A DNA stretch of 64,000 bases, from assembly GCA_035297145.1 (NCBI GenBank), contig DATGZN010000109.1, positions 131,892-195,891 of the forward strand, given 5' to 3'. This stretch comes from QHXW01 sp035297145 (GTDB lineage: Bacteria; Acidobacteriota; Terriglobia; Bryobacterales; Bryobacteraceae). A program made the position numbers and the translations under genes. A model generated the notes under the pieces. It saw only the letters and a list, made by a program, of their open reading frames with translations, made no database searches and had not been told where the DNA came from. This document shows, piece after piece, positions 55,268 through 63,602 of this stretch (within the stretch, counting starts at the first letter, position 1; each line of letters opens with the position of its first letter).

Positions 55268-57412
55268 TCAGTCCAATATCTGAAACAGGTTGCTGTAGTC
55301 GTCGGTCCACATGCGCAGCCCCGGCCGGCTCTCGACGGGCGCCGCGGCTTTGAAAACCAGCGGGAATTGGAAGAAACTCTGGCGGCCGGACACCAGCACC
55401 CACGATGAGGCAAAAACCGCGTTGGCGTCATCATCCTCGTTGTCAATCGTCACTGCATGCTTGCTTAGCGCGCGCGCCAGCGTGTCCACAACCGGCGCAA
55501 GGTCGAGATGTTTGTTGGATACGTGTACCGCCAACACACCGCGTGGCTGCAAGTGCCGGAAATAAAGTTCGAAAGCCTCGCGTGTCAGCAGATGAATCGG
55601 AATGGCGTCACTTGAAAAGGCATCAACCGCCAGAATGTCGTAATTCTGTGGCGCCTCGCGTTCCAGGGAGAGACGTGCATCGCCCAGCACCACCTCCGTC
55701 GTTGCCTTGCATTCGGGAAGAAACCGGAACTCGGTGCGCGCAATTCCAATCACCAGCGGGTTGATATCGTAGAAACGGTAGACGTCGCCCGGCCGCCCGT
55801 ACGACGCAATGGTTCCGGTGCCCAGCCCGATCACTCCCACGCGCAAATTCAGTCTCCGCTGCGCCTCGAGGATCGTGAGGCCGATGCCGGTGTTGTAGCC
55901 GTAGTAAGTCGTCGGCTGCAGGTGCCTTGCGTCATCCATGAATTCTTCGCCATGGTTGATGGTGCCGTGCGTTAGCTTGCGCATATGCGCTTCCTCAATG
56001 CCGTCGCCCTCATCATCCACGCGCAAAGCGCCATAGAAGTTCCGCACCAGCAGACGCGAACCGCTACGGAACTTGTGCATCTCGTATCCCAAATAGCCCG
56101 CCAGCACCACCGTCGCGGCCATCGCTCCGATCCACACCGCGTACCCCAGCCAGCGGCTTTCGATCCTGACGCTCGACGGCCGCAGCACGATCACCATCAT
56201 CACCGCGCACCACAGCAGCGCAATTTGTAACTCAAAGTACCCGGTAAAGAAGTGAGGCGCTACCAGTCCCACCAGCACACCGCCGAGCGCTCCACCCAGC
56301 GCAATCATCAAATAGAAGGAAGTAAGATGCCGATGCGAAGGCTTCAGCCGTGCCAGCTCGCCATGGCAGACCATGCAGCACACCGCGAGACCAATCGTGA
56401 ACAGAGGAACCAAGACAATCAGTTTGGGGTTCAGGAACTTGTCGCCGAGACCATACCCCATTCCACCCAACGCCACGGCTCCCAGTTTCAAGAACGTGCT
56501 CCGGTGATTCAGGGGCATGGCAAGCTTGCCAAGCCGGAAGACCGTAATGCGGTCATACCAGCCGTGCCCTTCAAAGCAAAGAATGAAGCTCAGCAGGTAC
56601 AGCGCCAGCGGCAGAATCCAAAGAAACGGAATGGACGCCACGTTCTGCGTCAGATGGTTCGTCACCGCCAGCAGCAGCGTGGAGGCGCAGGCCGCCAGCG
56701 ACAGCCACATCAACTGCCGCCGCCAATCCGGCCGCTCGTCGTTATCGTCGCTTTCTTTTTCTAGCGTCCTTCCGTGACGCGCGCCCCACGCAACCGCGCC
56801 GCACAGCAGAACAAACGCAACGTATCCTGCCGACCATCCCCACGCCTGGTGCCGCGTGGAAAACTTCGGCTCCACCAGCACCGGGTAAGTGATCAGCGCC
56901 AGCATCGACCCGGCATTCGAAAGCGCGAACAGCCTATACGGCGCGGCCTGCTCGTGCGTCCGTGCGTACCAGGCCTGCACCATTGGGCTCGTTGCCGATA
57001 ACAGCAGGTAGGGCAGACCCAATGTCACCGCCAGCAATCCGAGAATGCGCCACGACGGATCCTCGCCGCCCAGCGGCTTCCACGCCGGATTCGGAATCAC
57101 CGGCAGCAGCGCCAGACTCGCCGCCAGCAAAGCCAGGTGCAGCCATACCTGGGCCCGCGGCGTGAGCGCCTTCACCGCTAGATGCGCGTACAGGTATCCC
57201 GCCAGCAACACCATCTGGAAGAAAAGCAGGCACGTGGTCCACACCGCCGCCGATCCGCCAAACCACGGCAGCACCATCTTGGCGATGATCGGCTCAATCT
57301 GAAACAGCAGGAACGCACTCGCGAAAATTGTGGCGGCGTACAACGCCAGCGGTGTTCCTCCGCGTCTCAGTGTCTCCGCGGTCAGTGTTGGGCTACTTGT
57401 AAGCTGCGACAC
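55268..57412 (-). CDS. membrane-anchored spermidine/spermine synthase-like protein
   Basis: About 714 residues from GTG 57412; an ATG at 57463 would add 17 and overlap the upstream gene by 71 bp. The N-terminal about 440 residues contain roughly a dozen hydrophobic helices (LYAATIFASAFLLFQIEPII, TCLLFFQMVLLAGYLYAHLA, LWILPLALYLLSFILCFEG). The C-terminal about 240 residues are a Rossmann methyltransferase-like domain of the SpeE type: VGVIGLGTGTIASYG, FYDINPLVIGIA, VVLGDARLSLEREA, DILAVDAFSSDAIPIHLLT. Many such fused proteins lack the aminopropyltransferase substrate residues, so the reaction is uncertain. The GAGACGC-type repeat forms codons of the N-terminus. Confidence 0.85.
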   Translation of the reverse strand: MSQLTSSPTLTAETLRRGGTPLALYAATIFASAFLLFQIEPIIAKMVLPWFGGSAAVWTTCLLFFQMVLLAGYLYAHLAVKALTPRAQVWLHLALLAASLALLPVIPNPAWKPLGGEDPSWRILGLLAVTLGLPYLLLSATSPMVQAWYARTHEQAAPYRLFALSNAGSMLALITYPVLVEPKFSTRHQAWGWSAGYVAFVLLCGAVAWGARHGRTLEKESDDNDERPDWRRQLMWLSLAACASTLLLAVTNHLTQNVASIPFLWILPLALYLLSFILCFEGHGWYDRITVFRLGKLAMPLNHRSTFLKLGAVALGGMGYGLGDKFLNPKLIVLVPLFTIGLAVCCMVCHGELARLKPSHRHLTSFYLMIALGGALGGVLVGLVAPHFFTGYFELQIALLWCAVMMVIVLRPSSVRIESRWLGYAVWIGAMAATVVLAGYLGYEMHKFRSGSRLLVRNFYGALRVDDEGDGIEEAHMRKLTHGTINHGEEFMDDARHLQPTTYYGYNTGIGLTILEAQRRLNLRVGVIGLGTGTIASYGRPGDVYRFYDINPLVIGIARTEFRFLPECKATTEVVLGDARLSLEREAPQNYDILAVDAFSSDAIPIHLLTREAFELYFRHLQPRGVLAVHVSNKHLDLAPVVDTLARALSKHAVTIDNEDDDANAVFASSWVLVSGRQSFFQFPLVFKAAAPVESRPGLRMWTDDYSNLFQILD
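57356..57388. repeat. GAGACGCGGAG-type dispersed repeat, copy 2
   Basis: On the minus strand ACCGCGGAGACACTGAG then ACGCGGAGG; related to 698-727. It encodes the residues LTAETLRRGG near the start of the SpeE-like protein. Confidence 0.45.
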
Positions 57413-58562
57413 CCGTGACTCGCTCTCCGATGACAAGCGCGTGGATGTGGTCGGTTCCCTCATAGGTCTTCACCGTTTCCAGATTGCACAGGTGCCGCAT
57501 GATCGGAAACTCATCCGTGATCCCGTTGGCGCCCAGCAGATCGCGGCTCAGCCGCGCGCATTCAAGCGCCATCGCAACATTATTACGCTTGAGCATCGAA
57601 ATGTGCGCCGGTTCGATCTTCCCTTGGTCCTTCAACCGCCCCACGTGCACTGCCAGCAGTTGCCCTTTCGTAATCTCGGTGATCATCCATGCCAGTTTTT
57701 CCTGCACGAGCTGGTGCGACGCGATCGGTTTATCGTCAAATTGCTTCCGGATGATCGAGTACTGCCGCGCCGTTTCGTAGCAGTCCATCGCCGCCCCGAG
57801 CACGCCCCAGCCAATCCCGTATCTCGCCTGCGAGAGGCACCCAAGCGGACCTTTCAGCCCCTTCGCCCCCGGCAGCATGTTCGACTCTGGAATCTTGCAA
57901 TCGGCAAACGCGAGGCTCGACGTCACCGACGCCCGCATTGACCACTTCCCGTGAATGTCGGACGTAGTGTACCCGGGCGTTCCCTTCTCTACCAGGAATC
58001 CGCGAATGCCATCGTCGGTCCGCGCCCAGACGACGGCGATGTGCGCAGCCGTACCGTTCGTGATCCACGTCTTTTCACCATTCAACACCCAGCACTCACC
58101 CACGCGCCGCGCCGTTGTCTTCATGCCCGCCGGATTCGACCCGAACCCCGGCTCCGTCAGGCCGAAGCACCCGATGGCTTCGCCCGATTGCAGCCGCGGC
58201 AGCCAATGCTGCTTTTGCTCCTCCAACCCGTACGTGAAAATCGGAAACATCACCAGCGCACCCTGCACCGAAACGAAACTGCGCAGCCCCGAATCGCCGC
58301 GTTCCAGCTCTTGCATGATGAGGCCGTACTCGACGTTCGACATCCCCGCGCACCCGTATCCCTCCAGGTTCGCGCCCAGGAAACCCAGCCGCCCGAGTTC
58401 CGGAATCAACTCCGAGGGAAACCGTGAATCGCGATAGCAATCCCGAATTACCGGGACCAGCCGGTCTTCCACAAACTGCCGCGCCGTCTGCCGCACCAGC
58501 AGTTCCTGCTCGTTGAACAACGAATCCACCAGTAAATAATCCACGCCGCGAAACGGTTGCAT
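57393..58562 (-). CDS. gcdH: acyl-CoA dehydrogenase, probably glutaryl-CoA dehydrogenase
   Basis: 389 residues. FAD/acyl-CoA dehydrogenase fold with CFGLTEPGFGSNPAGM, WVLNGEKTWITNG, RYGIGWGVLGAAMDCYETAR, KPIASHQLVQEKLAWM and ANGITDEFPIMRHLCNLETV; the catalytic Glu is in YEGTDHIHALVIG. GcdH-specific wording around LEGYGCAGMSNVEYGLIMQE and ERGDSGLRSFVSVQGALVMF supports glutaryl-CoA as substrate, decarboxylated to crotonyl-CoA in lysine/tryptophan breakdown. No other genes of that pathway are nearby. The start MQPFRGVDYLLVD is preceded by a REP-like palindrome. Confidence 0.9.
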   Translation of the reverse strand: MQPFRGVDYLLVDSLFNEQELLVRQTARQFVEDRLVPVIRDCYRDSRFPSELIPELGRLGFLGANLEGYGCAGMSNVEYGLIMQELERGDSGLRSFVSVQGALVMFPIFTYGLEEQKQHWLPRLQSGEAIGCFGLTEPGFGSNPAGMKTTARRVGECWVLNGEKTWITNGTAAHIAVVWARTDDGIRGFLVEKGTPGYTTSDIHGKWSMRASVTSSLAFADCKIPESNMLPGAKGLKGPLGCLSQARYGIGWGVLGAAMDCYETARQYSIIRKQFDDKPIASHQLVQEKLAWMITEITKGQLLAVHVGRLKDQGKIEPAHISMLKRNNVAMALECARLSRDLLGANGITDEFPIMRHLCNLETVKTYEGTDHIHALVIGERVTGVAAYK

Positions 58563-58575
58563 GTACCTATCTATA

Positions 58576-58598
58576 GTAGGACAGGCGTTCGGCGCCTG
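58576..58598. repeat. degenerate REP-like palindrome, copy 4 (inverted)
   Basis: GTAGGACAGGCGTTCGGCGCCTG, i.e. the complement of the ...GCCTGTCCTAC end shared by copies 1-3, in opposite orientation, 13 bp upstream of gcdH and 137 bp before mnmG. Confidence 0.5.
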
Positions 58599-58734
58599 CG
58601 CGCTACTGCGCTGAAATGAACTTGTGCTTGAGCGAAAGGCAGATGGCTAAAGTCCGGAGGTTCGAGTTGGCCAATGCAGATGATCTCAATCGACGGCAAT
58701 AGGAAGAAAACGCTCCGCGCTACAATCGTATCCA

Positions 58735-60543
58735 ATGCAGGAAAAGTACGACATCGTGGTGGTCGGCGCTGGCCACGCCGGTTGCGAGGCAGCCCGCGCC
58801 TGCGCCCGCATGGGCCTCAAAACCGCCATGGTCACGATGAATCTCGACCTCATCGCGCAAATGTCCTGCAATCCCGCCATCGGCGGCATCGCCAAAGGCC
58901 ATCTGGTCCGCGAAATCGACGCGCTGGGCGGCATCATGGGGGAAGTCACCGACGCCGTCGGCATCCAGTTCCGCTTGCTCAACACCAGCCGAGGGCCCGC
59001 CGTCTGGTCGCCGCGCGCACAATGCGACAAGAAAATGTACCGCGTCAGGATGCGCGAAGTCCTCGAGCGCGAGCCCAATTTACGCATCAAGCAGGCCGAA
59101 GTCGCCGAGCTGATCATTGAGACAAATGGCTATCGTAGAATTTCGGGTGTGAAACTCCGTGATGGCCGGACCGTTCGCGCTGCCGCCGTCATCGTGACCA
59201 CCGGCACTTTCCTAAACGGCCTCGCTCACGTCGGCGAGATGACCTACACTTGCGGCCGCAACGGTGAGGCGCCTTCGCAGTTGCTCGGAAATCAGTTGCG
59301 CACCCTCGGTCTTCAATGGACTCGCCTGAAAACCGGCACCCCGCCTAGGCTGGACGGTCGCACCATCGATTGGGCCCAATTCGAGCCGCAACCCGGCGAT
59401 CCCGAGCCGACTCCGTTCTCATTCATGACGGAAAAGATCGATCGCCCCCAGGTCGCCTGCCACATCGGTCGCACCACCGAAGAAACCCGGCGTATATTGC
59501 AAGACAGCATTTCGCGCTCACCCCTTTATAGCGGGCAGATCAAAGGTATAGGCCCAAGATATTGCCCCTCGATCGAAGATAAAATCGTCAAATTCCCAGA
59601 CAAACCCACACATCAGATCTTCTTGGAACCAGAAGGTTTAGACACCAACGAGGTCTACCTAAACGGCATGTCTACCAGCATGCCGATCGATGTCCAGGAG
59701 GCGATGGTGGCTTCAATCCCCGGTCTAGAGCATGCCGAAATGATCCGCCCCGGCTATGCGATCGAATACGACGCCATCGACCCGCGCGAGCTCCTGCACA
59801 CCCTCGAAGTCAAGTCCATCAAAGGACTTTTCCTCGCTGGTCAGATCAACGGAACCTCGGGTTATGAGGAAGCCGGATGCCAGGGCCTTATCGCCGGCAT
59901 CAACGCCGCGTGTCAGGTCGGCGGCCTCCACTCGGTCATCATTCCACGCACAGACGGTTACACCGGAATCCTGATCGATGATCTCATTACCAAGGGTGCC
60001 GATGAACCGTACCGCATGTTCACCTCCCGTGCAGAATTCCGCCTGCATCTCCGCATCGATAACGCCGACGAGCGGTTGACGCCCCTTGGTCGCCGCGTCG
60101 GATTGGTAGGCGACCAGCGGTGGAGTATCTTCACTACCAAACAAGAGCAGAAAACCAGGCTTCGGGAAGTCCTATCCCGCCATCAGAACGGCCAATGGCT
60201 GAAACGTCCAGAGTCACGCATCGAAGATCTGCGGCCTTGGATCGTTGAATCCTTGGGTGCCCAGCCGGTGCGTGGCTTGCTGCCAACTGTCGAAACCGAA
60301 AGCAAGTACGCTGGCTACATCGGTCAACAGGAGCGCCAGATCGAGCGGCTGAAAAAGTCAGAAAACCGCCACATTCCTAATAACTTCGGCTTTCGAAAAG
60401 TCCCTGGCCTATCGAGAGAGATCGGCGAGAAGCTGGAAAAGGTTCAGCCAGCCACCATCGGCCAAGCTGCCCGGATCCCAGGTGTGACTCCAGCCGCCAT
60501 TGCCATCCTGGATGTCTATCTGAGCATGGGCCGTGTTTGCTGA
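58735..60543 (+). CDS. mnmG: tRNA uridine-5-carboxymethylaminomethyl modification enzyme MnmG (GidA)
   Basis: 602 residues, slightly short of the usual about 620. FAD-binding VVVGAGHAGCEAARACARMG (9-28), then MSCNPAIGGIAKGHLVREID and LLNTSRGPAVWSPRAQCDKK, TPPRLDGRTIDW, LFLAGQINGTSGYEEAGCQG and RAEFRLHLRIDNADERLTPL: all diagnostic. With MnmE it modifies U34 of several tRNAs. It begins the classic mnmG-rsmG-parA-parB cluster and overlaps rsmG by 11 bp. TACAAT lies 7-12 bp before its ATG, which could give a near-leaderless transcript. Confidence 0.97.
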   Translation: MQEKYDIVVVGAGHAGCEAARACARMGLKTAMVTMNLDLIAQMSCNPAIGGIAKGHLVREIDALGGIMGEVTDAVGIQFRLLNTSRGPAVWSPRAQCDKKMYRVRMREVLEREPNLRIKQAEVAELIIETNGYRRISGVKLRDGRTVRAAAVIVTTGTFLNGLAHVGEMTYTCGRNGEAPSQLLGNQLRTLGLQWTRLKTGTPPRLDGRTIDWAQFEPQPGDPEPTPFSFMTEKIDRPQVACHIGRTTEETRRILQDSISRSPLYSGQIKGIGPRYCPSIEDKIVKFPDKPTHQIFLEPEGLDTNEVYLNGMSTSMPIDVQEAMVASIPGLEHAEMIRPGYAIEYDAIDPRELLHTLEVKSIKGLFLAGQINGTSGYEEAGCQGLIAGINAACQVGGLHSVIIPRTDGYTGILIDDLITKGADEPYRMFTSRAEFRLHLRIDNADERLTPLGRRVGLVGDQRWSIFTTKQEQKTRLREVLSRHQNGQWLKRPESRIEDLRPWIVESLGAQPVRGLLPTVETESKYAGYIGQQERQIERLKKSENRHIPNNFGFRKVPGLSREIGEKLEKVQPATIGQAARIPGVTPAAIAILDVYLSMGRVC

Positions 60544-61105
60544 GGCGCTTCGCAAGCAGCTGTCTTTACTAGAAATCGAGCTATCCCATAGACAAGTATG
60601 CGAGTTAGAACAGCACTTCAACTTGCTCAATCGATGGAACAAAGTCATAAACCTCACCACAATTGAGGGCCTCGATGAGACCGTTCAGATGCATTACTGC
60701 GAGTCTCTTTTTCTCGGAAGGTGCCTGCCCCAAGAAGCACTCAAGATCGTAGATGTAGGGTCTGGCGCTGGCTTTCCAGGAGTCCCTATTGCCATCCTCC
60801 GGCCCGATTGCCAGGTGACTCTACTTGAGTCTAACCGGCGAAAGAGCGTGTTTCTACAAGAGGCGACTCGGGAGTTAGGAAACACCCAGGTGGTTCAAAA
60901 GAGAGCGCAAGAGGTTTACGAGCGGTTTGATTGGGCTGTTTCTAGGGCGGTGAACTACAGAGAAATCGAAGAGTCGCTTGGAAGACTGGCACCGAATGTC
61001 GCGCTACTGGCGGGTGAAGACTGTCCAAATGATTATTTCACGTGGAACAAAGTGAAACTTCCTTGGGGTCGGCAACGATTTGCCTGGCTGCGAAGTTCCA
61101 CGTGA
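60533..61105 (+). CDS. rsmG: 16S rRNA (guanine-N7)-methyltransferase RsmG (GidB)
   Basis: 190 residues, shorter than the usual 205-240; GTG start within the end of mnmG. HFNLLNRWNKVINLTTI, the SAM motif IVDVGSGAGFPGVPIAIL (about 71-88), LLESNRRKSVFLQEATRE and SRAVNYREIEE identify RsmG, which methylates G527 of 16S rRNA. Codon use and GC are lower than in mnmG. The 3' end carries two parS-like sites (61034-61049 and 61094-61109), so the C-terminal residues YFTWNKVK and LRSST are constrained by DNA function. Confidence 0.94.
   Translation: MFAEALRKQLSLLEIELSHRQVCELEQHFNLLNRWNKVINLTTIEGLDETVQMHYCESLFLGRCLPQEALKIVDVGSGAGFPGVPIAILRPDCQVTLLESNRRKSVFLQEATRELGNTQVVQKRAQEVYERFDWAVSRAVNYREIEESLGRLAPNVALLAGEDCPNDYFTWNKVKLPWGRQRFAWLRSST
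61034..61049. promoter_or_regulatory. parS: parS site 1
   Basis: TATTTCACGTGGAACA differs from TGTTTCACGTGGAACA, the ParB-binding consensus, at one of 16 positions. It lies inside rsmG just upstream of parAB. Confidence 0.9.
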
Positions 61106-61109
61106 AACA
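61094..61109. promoter_or_regulatory. parS: parS site 2
   Basis: AGTTCCACGTGAAACA, 15 of 16 positions of the ParB-binding consensus. It spans the rsmG stop codon (61103-61105) and lies 22 bp before parA. It is exactly 60 bp from site 1. Confidence 0.92.
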
Positions 61110-61130
61110 TCGTGCTAACATAGGTCCAAA

Positions 61131-61925
61131 TTGGGAAAAGTCATCGCTGTCACCAACCAGAAAGGCGGCGTCGGAAAAACAACCACCGCCATAAATCTGG
61201 CCGCATCGCTCGCTGTAAGCGACATTCGAGTGCTCTTGATCGATTCAGATCCGCAAGGAAATGCGACCAGCGGGCTTGGGATCTCAAAATCATCGGACCG
61301 ACCGAGCCTCTACCATGTGCTACTCGGCGAGTACGAACTCGACGCTGCAGTTATCAAGAGCGAGCTGGAAGGCCTGTTTGTGGTTACGTCCGACAAGAAC
61401 CTCATTGGTGCGAACCTAGAACTCGTGCCCGTGGCGGAACGGGAGCTTCGCTTACGCCACAAGATCGCGCAAGTCAAAGATCAATATGAATTCATCCTGA
61501 TTGACTGCCCGCCTGCCCTAGATCTGCTGACACTAAACGCTTTAATGGCCGCAGACTCTGTTCTTATTCCAATCCAGTGCGAGTTTTTTGCCCTGGAGGG
61601 CATATCTGAGCTTATCGCTACTATCGACAGAATCCGCGAAACGCTGCAGCACCCTCTCGCAATCGAGGGAATACTACTCACCATGTTCGATGACCGCACC
61701 AACTTGACCCGACAGGTAGCGGCCGACTTGCGAGAATTCTTCGGCAACGACGTACTACAAACAGTAATTCCGCGAAGCGTTCGACTGGCTGAAGCTCCGA
61801 GCCATGGGAAACCGATTCTGACCTACGACCTCCGGTCGCGGGGAGCAGAAAGCTACATTCAACTAGCTAAGGAGATTTTGGATCGTGACCACGCCAAACG
61901 AAAATCCGCGCAGAGCGTTGGGTAG
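61131..61925 (+). CDS. parA: chromosome partitioning ATPase ParA (Soj)
   Basis: 264 residues, TTG start. Deviant Walker A KGGVGKTTTA at 11-20, LLIDSDPQGNATSGLG, ILIDCPPALDLLTLNALMAA and MFDDRTNLTRQVAADLREFF are ParA/Soj hallmarks. There is no N-terminal HTH, as usual for chromosomal ParA. It forms ATP-dependent gradients on the nucleoid that move ParB-parS complexes. It overlaps parB by 41 bp, an unusually long overlap that implies coupled translation. Confidence 0.97.
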   Translation: MGKVIAVTNQKGGVGKTTTAINLAASLAVSDIRVLLIDSDPQGNATSGLGISKSSDRPSLYHVLLGEYELDAAVIKSELEGLFVVTSDKNLIGANLELVPVAERELRLRHKIAQVKDQYEFILIDCPPALDLLTLNALMAADSVLIPIQCEFFALEGISELIATIDRIRETLQHPLAIEGILLTMFDDRTNLTRQVAADLREFFGNDVLQTVIPRSVRLAEAPSHGKPILTYDLRSRGAESYIQLAKEILDRDHAKRKSAQSVG

Positions 61926-62781
61926 AGGGCTTGGAGCGCTGCTGCCGACAAGACCACTAGCGGCTGCGGCACCCGCACCTAGGCCGGAACCAGAAAACTC
62001 CAGCCGGATCGCGATCGAGCTCATCGATCCGAATCCGGTGCAACCGCGGCGGGTGTTTCAGCAGGATGCACTGCACCAACTTGCCGACTCGATCCGGCAG
62101 CACGGTATCATTCAGCCACTTGTGATCAGAAGAAGTGGCGAGCGCTACCAGCTTGTGGCGGGAGAACGGCGATGGCGGGCGGCAAAGATTGCCGGCCTGA
62201 CGGAAGTCCCAGCGGTCTTACAGGAGATTTCAGACGATCATCTTCTTGAAATCACACTGATCGAAAACATTCAACGCGAAGATTTGAACCCCATCGAACT
62301 CGCCGTTGCACTTGATCGCATGGCCCACGAACTCAACATAAATCAGGATGAGATCGGAAGACGGACCGGAAAGGATCGCAGCACAATCTCGAATTCGATT
62401 CGCCTGCTGCAATTGCCACCTGACTTACAGCAGCTCGTAGCGGAACGGCGGCTCTCGGCGGGACACGCAAGGTCACTGCTGGCCCTGACTGATGAAGAGA
62501 TGCAGCGCAAACTGGCGGAGAAGATCGTCGCTCAGGGGCTGTCGGTGCGCCAGGTTGAGCGCCTGACCAAGCGTCTGACGGAACCGCGCGACCCGGCAGC
62601 GGAGGACGACGAGACACTCGATCCAAACGTCAAGGCGGCGATTGCAGATATGGAGCGCGTACTCGGCACGAAGGTTCGTATTGTGGAGAAGAGCAGCAAC
62701 CGAGGCAGGATCGAGATTGACTACTACTCACCGGATGATTTGGACCGCATTTACACGCTGATCGCCGGATCCGCGGAGTAG
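61885..62781 (+). CDS. parB: chromosome partitioning protein ParB (Spo0J)
   Basis: 298 residues from GTG 61885. The N-terminal RALGRGLGALLPTR is the ParA-stimulating peptide; then the ParB/Srx CTP-binding domain (ELIDPNPVQPRRVFQQDALH, HGIIQPLVIRR, GERRWRAAK at 93-101), the HTH (LIENIQREDLNPIELAVALD, TGKDRSTISNSIRLLQLP) and a C-terminal dimerisation domain. It loads at parS (two sites just upstream) and slides as a CTP-gated clamp. All key motifs are intact. Confidence 0.97.
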   Translation: MTTPNENPRRALGRGLGALLPTRPLAAAAPAPRPEPENSSRIAIELIDPNPVQPRRVFQQDALHQLADSIRQHGIIQPLVIRRSGERYQLVAGERRWRAAKIAGLTEVPAVLQEISDDHLLEITLIENIQREDLNPIELAVALDRMAHELNINQDEIGRRTGKDRSTISNSIRLLQLPPDLQQLVAERRLSAGHARSLLALTDEEMQRKLAEKIVAQGLSVRQVERLTKRLTEPRDPAAEDDETLDPNVKAAIADMERVLGTKVRIVEKSSNRGRIEIDYYSPDDLDRIYTLIAGSAE

Positions 62782-62784
62782 CGG

Positions 62785-63171
62785 TTATTTCATCAACTTC
62801 AGGATTTCCGCCAGTTCGCGCCGGATCTCGGGAAGCGGATCGGAAAACAAAATCTGCTGTTCCTGTTTTATCTCTTTGTGAGCGTTTTTCGCCTCTTCAT
62901 GCATGAATTGGCGCGCCCCGTCGATGGTGAATCGCTTCTCGTAGAGCAGGTGTTTGATCCGCAAAAGAAGCTCGACGTCCTTGCGCCGATAAAGCCGGTG
63001 GCCAGTGCCAGATTTCTTCGGGCTCAGGGAAGGGAATTCAGTTTCCCAATAGCGGAGCACGTAGGGCTCCACGCCCAGCATCGTACTGACCTCGCCGATG
63101 CGGAAGAAGAGCTTATCTGGGATCTCGGGCGCATTCGCTGTGGCAACGGCTTCCGGCACTACACCCGCCAT
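62785..63171 (-). CDS. MerR-family transcriptional regulator
   Basis: 128 residues from ATG 63171; a TTG nine codons upstream is possible. PDKLFFRIGEVSTMLGVEPY, VLRYWETEFPSLSPKKSGTG, HRLYRRKDVELLLRIKHLLY is the winged MerR DNA-binding unit of the group with LRYWExEFPxLxP wording (HspR/YfmP-like, RacA-type). The C-terminal part is a coiled coil (ARQFMHEEAKNAHKEIKQEQ). No metal-binding cysteines. Convergent with parB, 3 bp apart. Its position beside parB is common in Acidobacteria and other phyla but its target is unknown. Confidence 0.88.
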   Translation of the reverse strand: MAGVVPEAVATANAPEIPDKLFFRIGEVSTMLGVEPYVLRYWETEFPSLSPKKSGTGHRLYRRKDVELLLRIKHLLYEKRFTIDGARQFMHEEAKNAHKEIKQEQQILFSDPLPEIRRELAEILKLMK

Positions 63172-63380
63172 GCTACGAGATGGTGACCAAGGCGTCAACC
63201 ACTGTTTAGTAGATAACTGTTTGGATCATTACGTACACTAGCGAAAGGTCAGAGGCGCAATGCCACAAGGATGAGCTGGCGCGCTGTGTAGCTTCGCCCG
63301 GCCGCGGATTCATCGAGTTTGCGGTAAGCGGGGCCGGGATATCGAGGCGTAGTAGCGCCGAGGTCATTCGGGGACTCGCA

Positions 63381-63602
63381 GTGCACGGGGCGGATATAAA
63401 CGCTCGCACCCGAGATGATGCGCAAAGGCCGCTTCACATCGCAGCAGCGATGGGCAAGATGAAGGCAGTCGAGGCACTCGTCGGACTTGGCGCGGATCTG
63501 ACAGCCAAAGACTCCCAGGGGCGGACGCCACTCGATGCTGCCGAGCGCGCCGGCCTAACCGATGTCGTCGCACTCCTCAGACGTGCCGTGGCGGCCAAAT
63601 AA
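63381..63602 (+). CDS. ankyrin repeat protein, probably truncated
   Basis: 73 residues from GTG 63381. Two ankyrin units are visible: HGADINARTRDDAQRPLHIA, AAMGKMKAVEALVGLGADLT and KDSQGRTPLDAAERAGLTDV. The frame is open for about 57 further codons upstream (back to a TAG near 63210) and reads plausibly (HKDELARCV... GLAV) but contains no ATG, GTG or TTG there. The upstream part may have decayed or uses another start. It could be a remnant or a small protein-binding module. Confidence 0.6.
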   Translation: MHGADINARTRDDAQRPLHIAAAMGKMKAVEALVGLGADLTAKDSQGRTPLDAAERAGLTDVVALLRRAVAAK

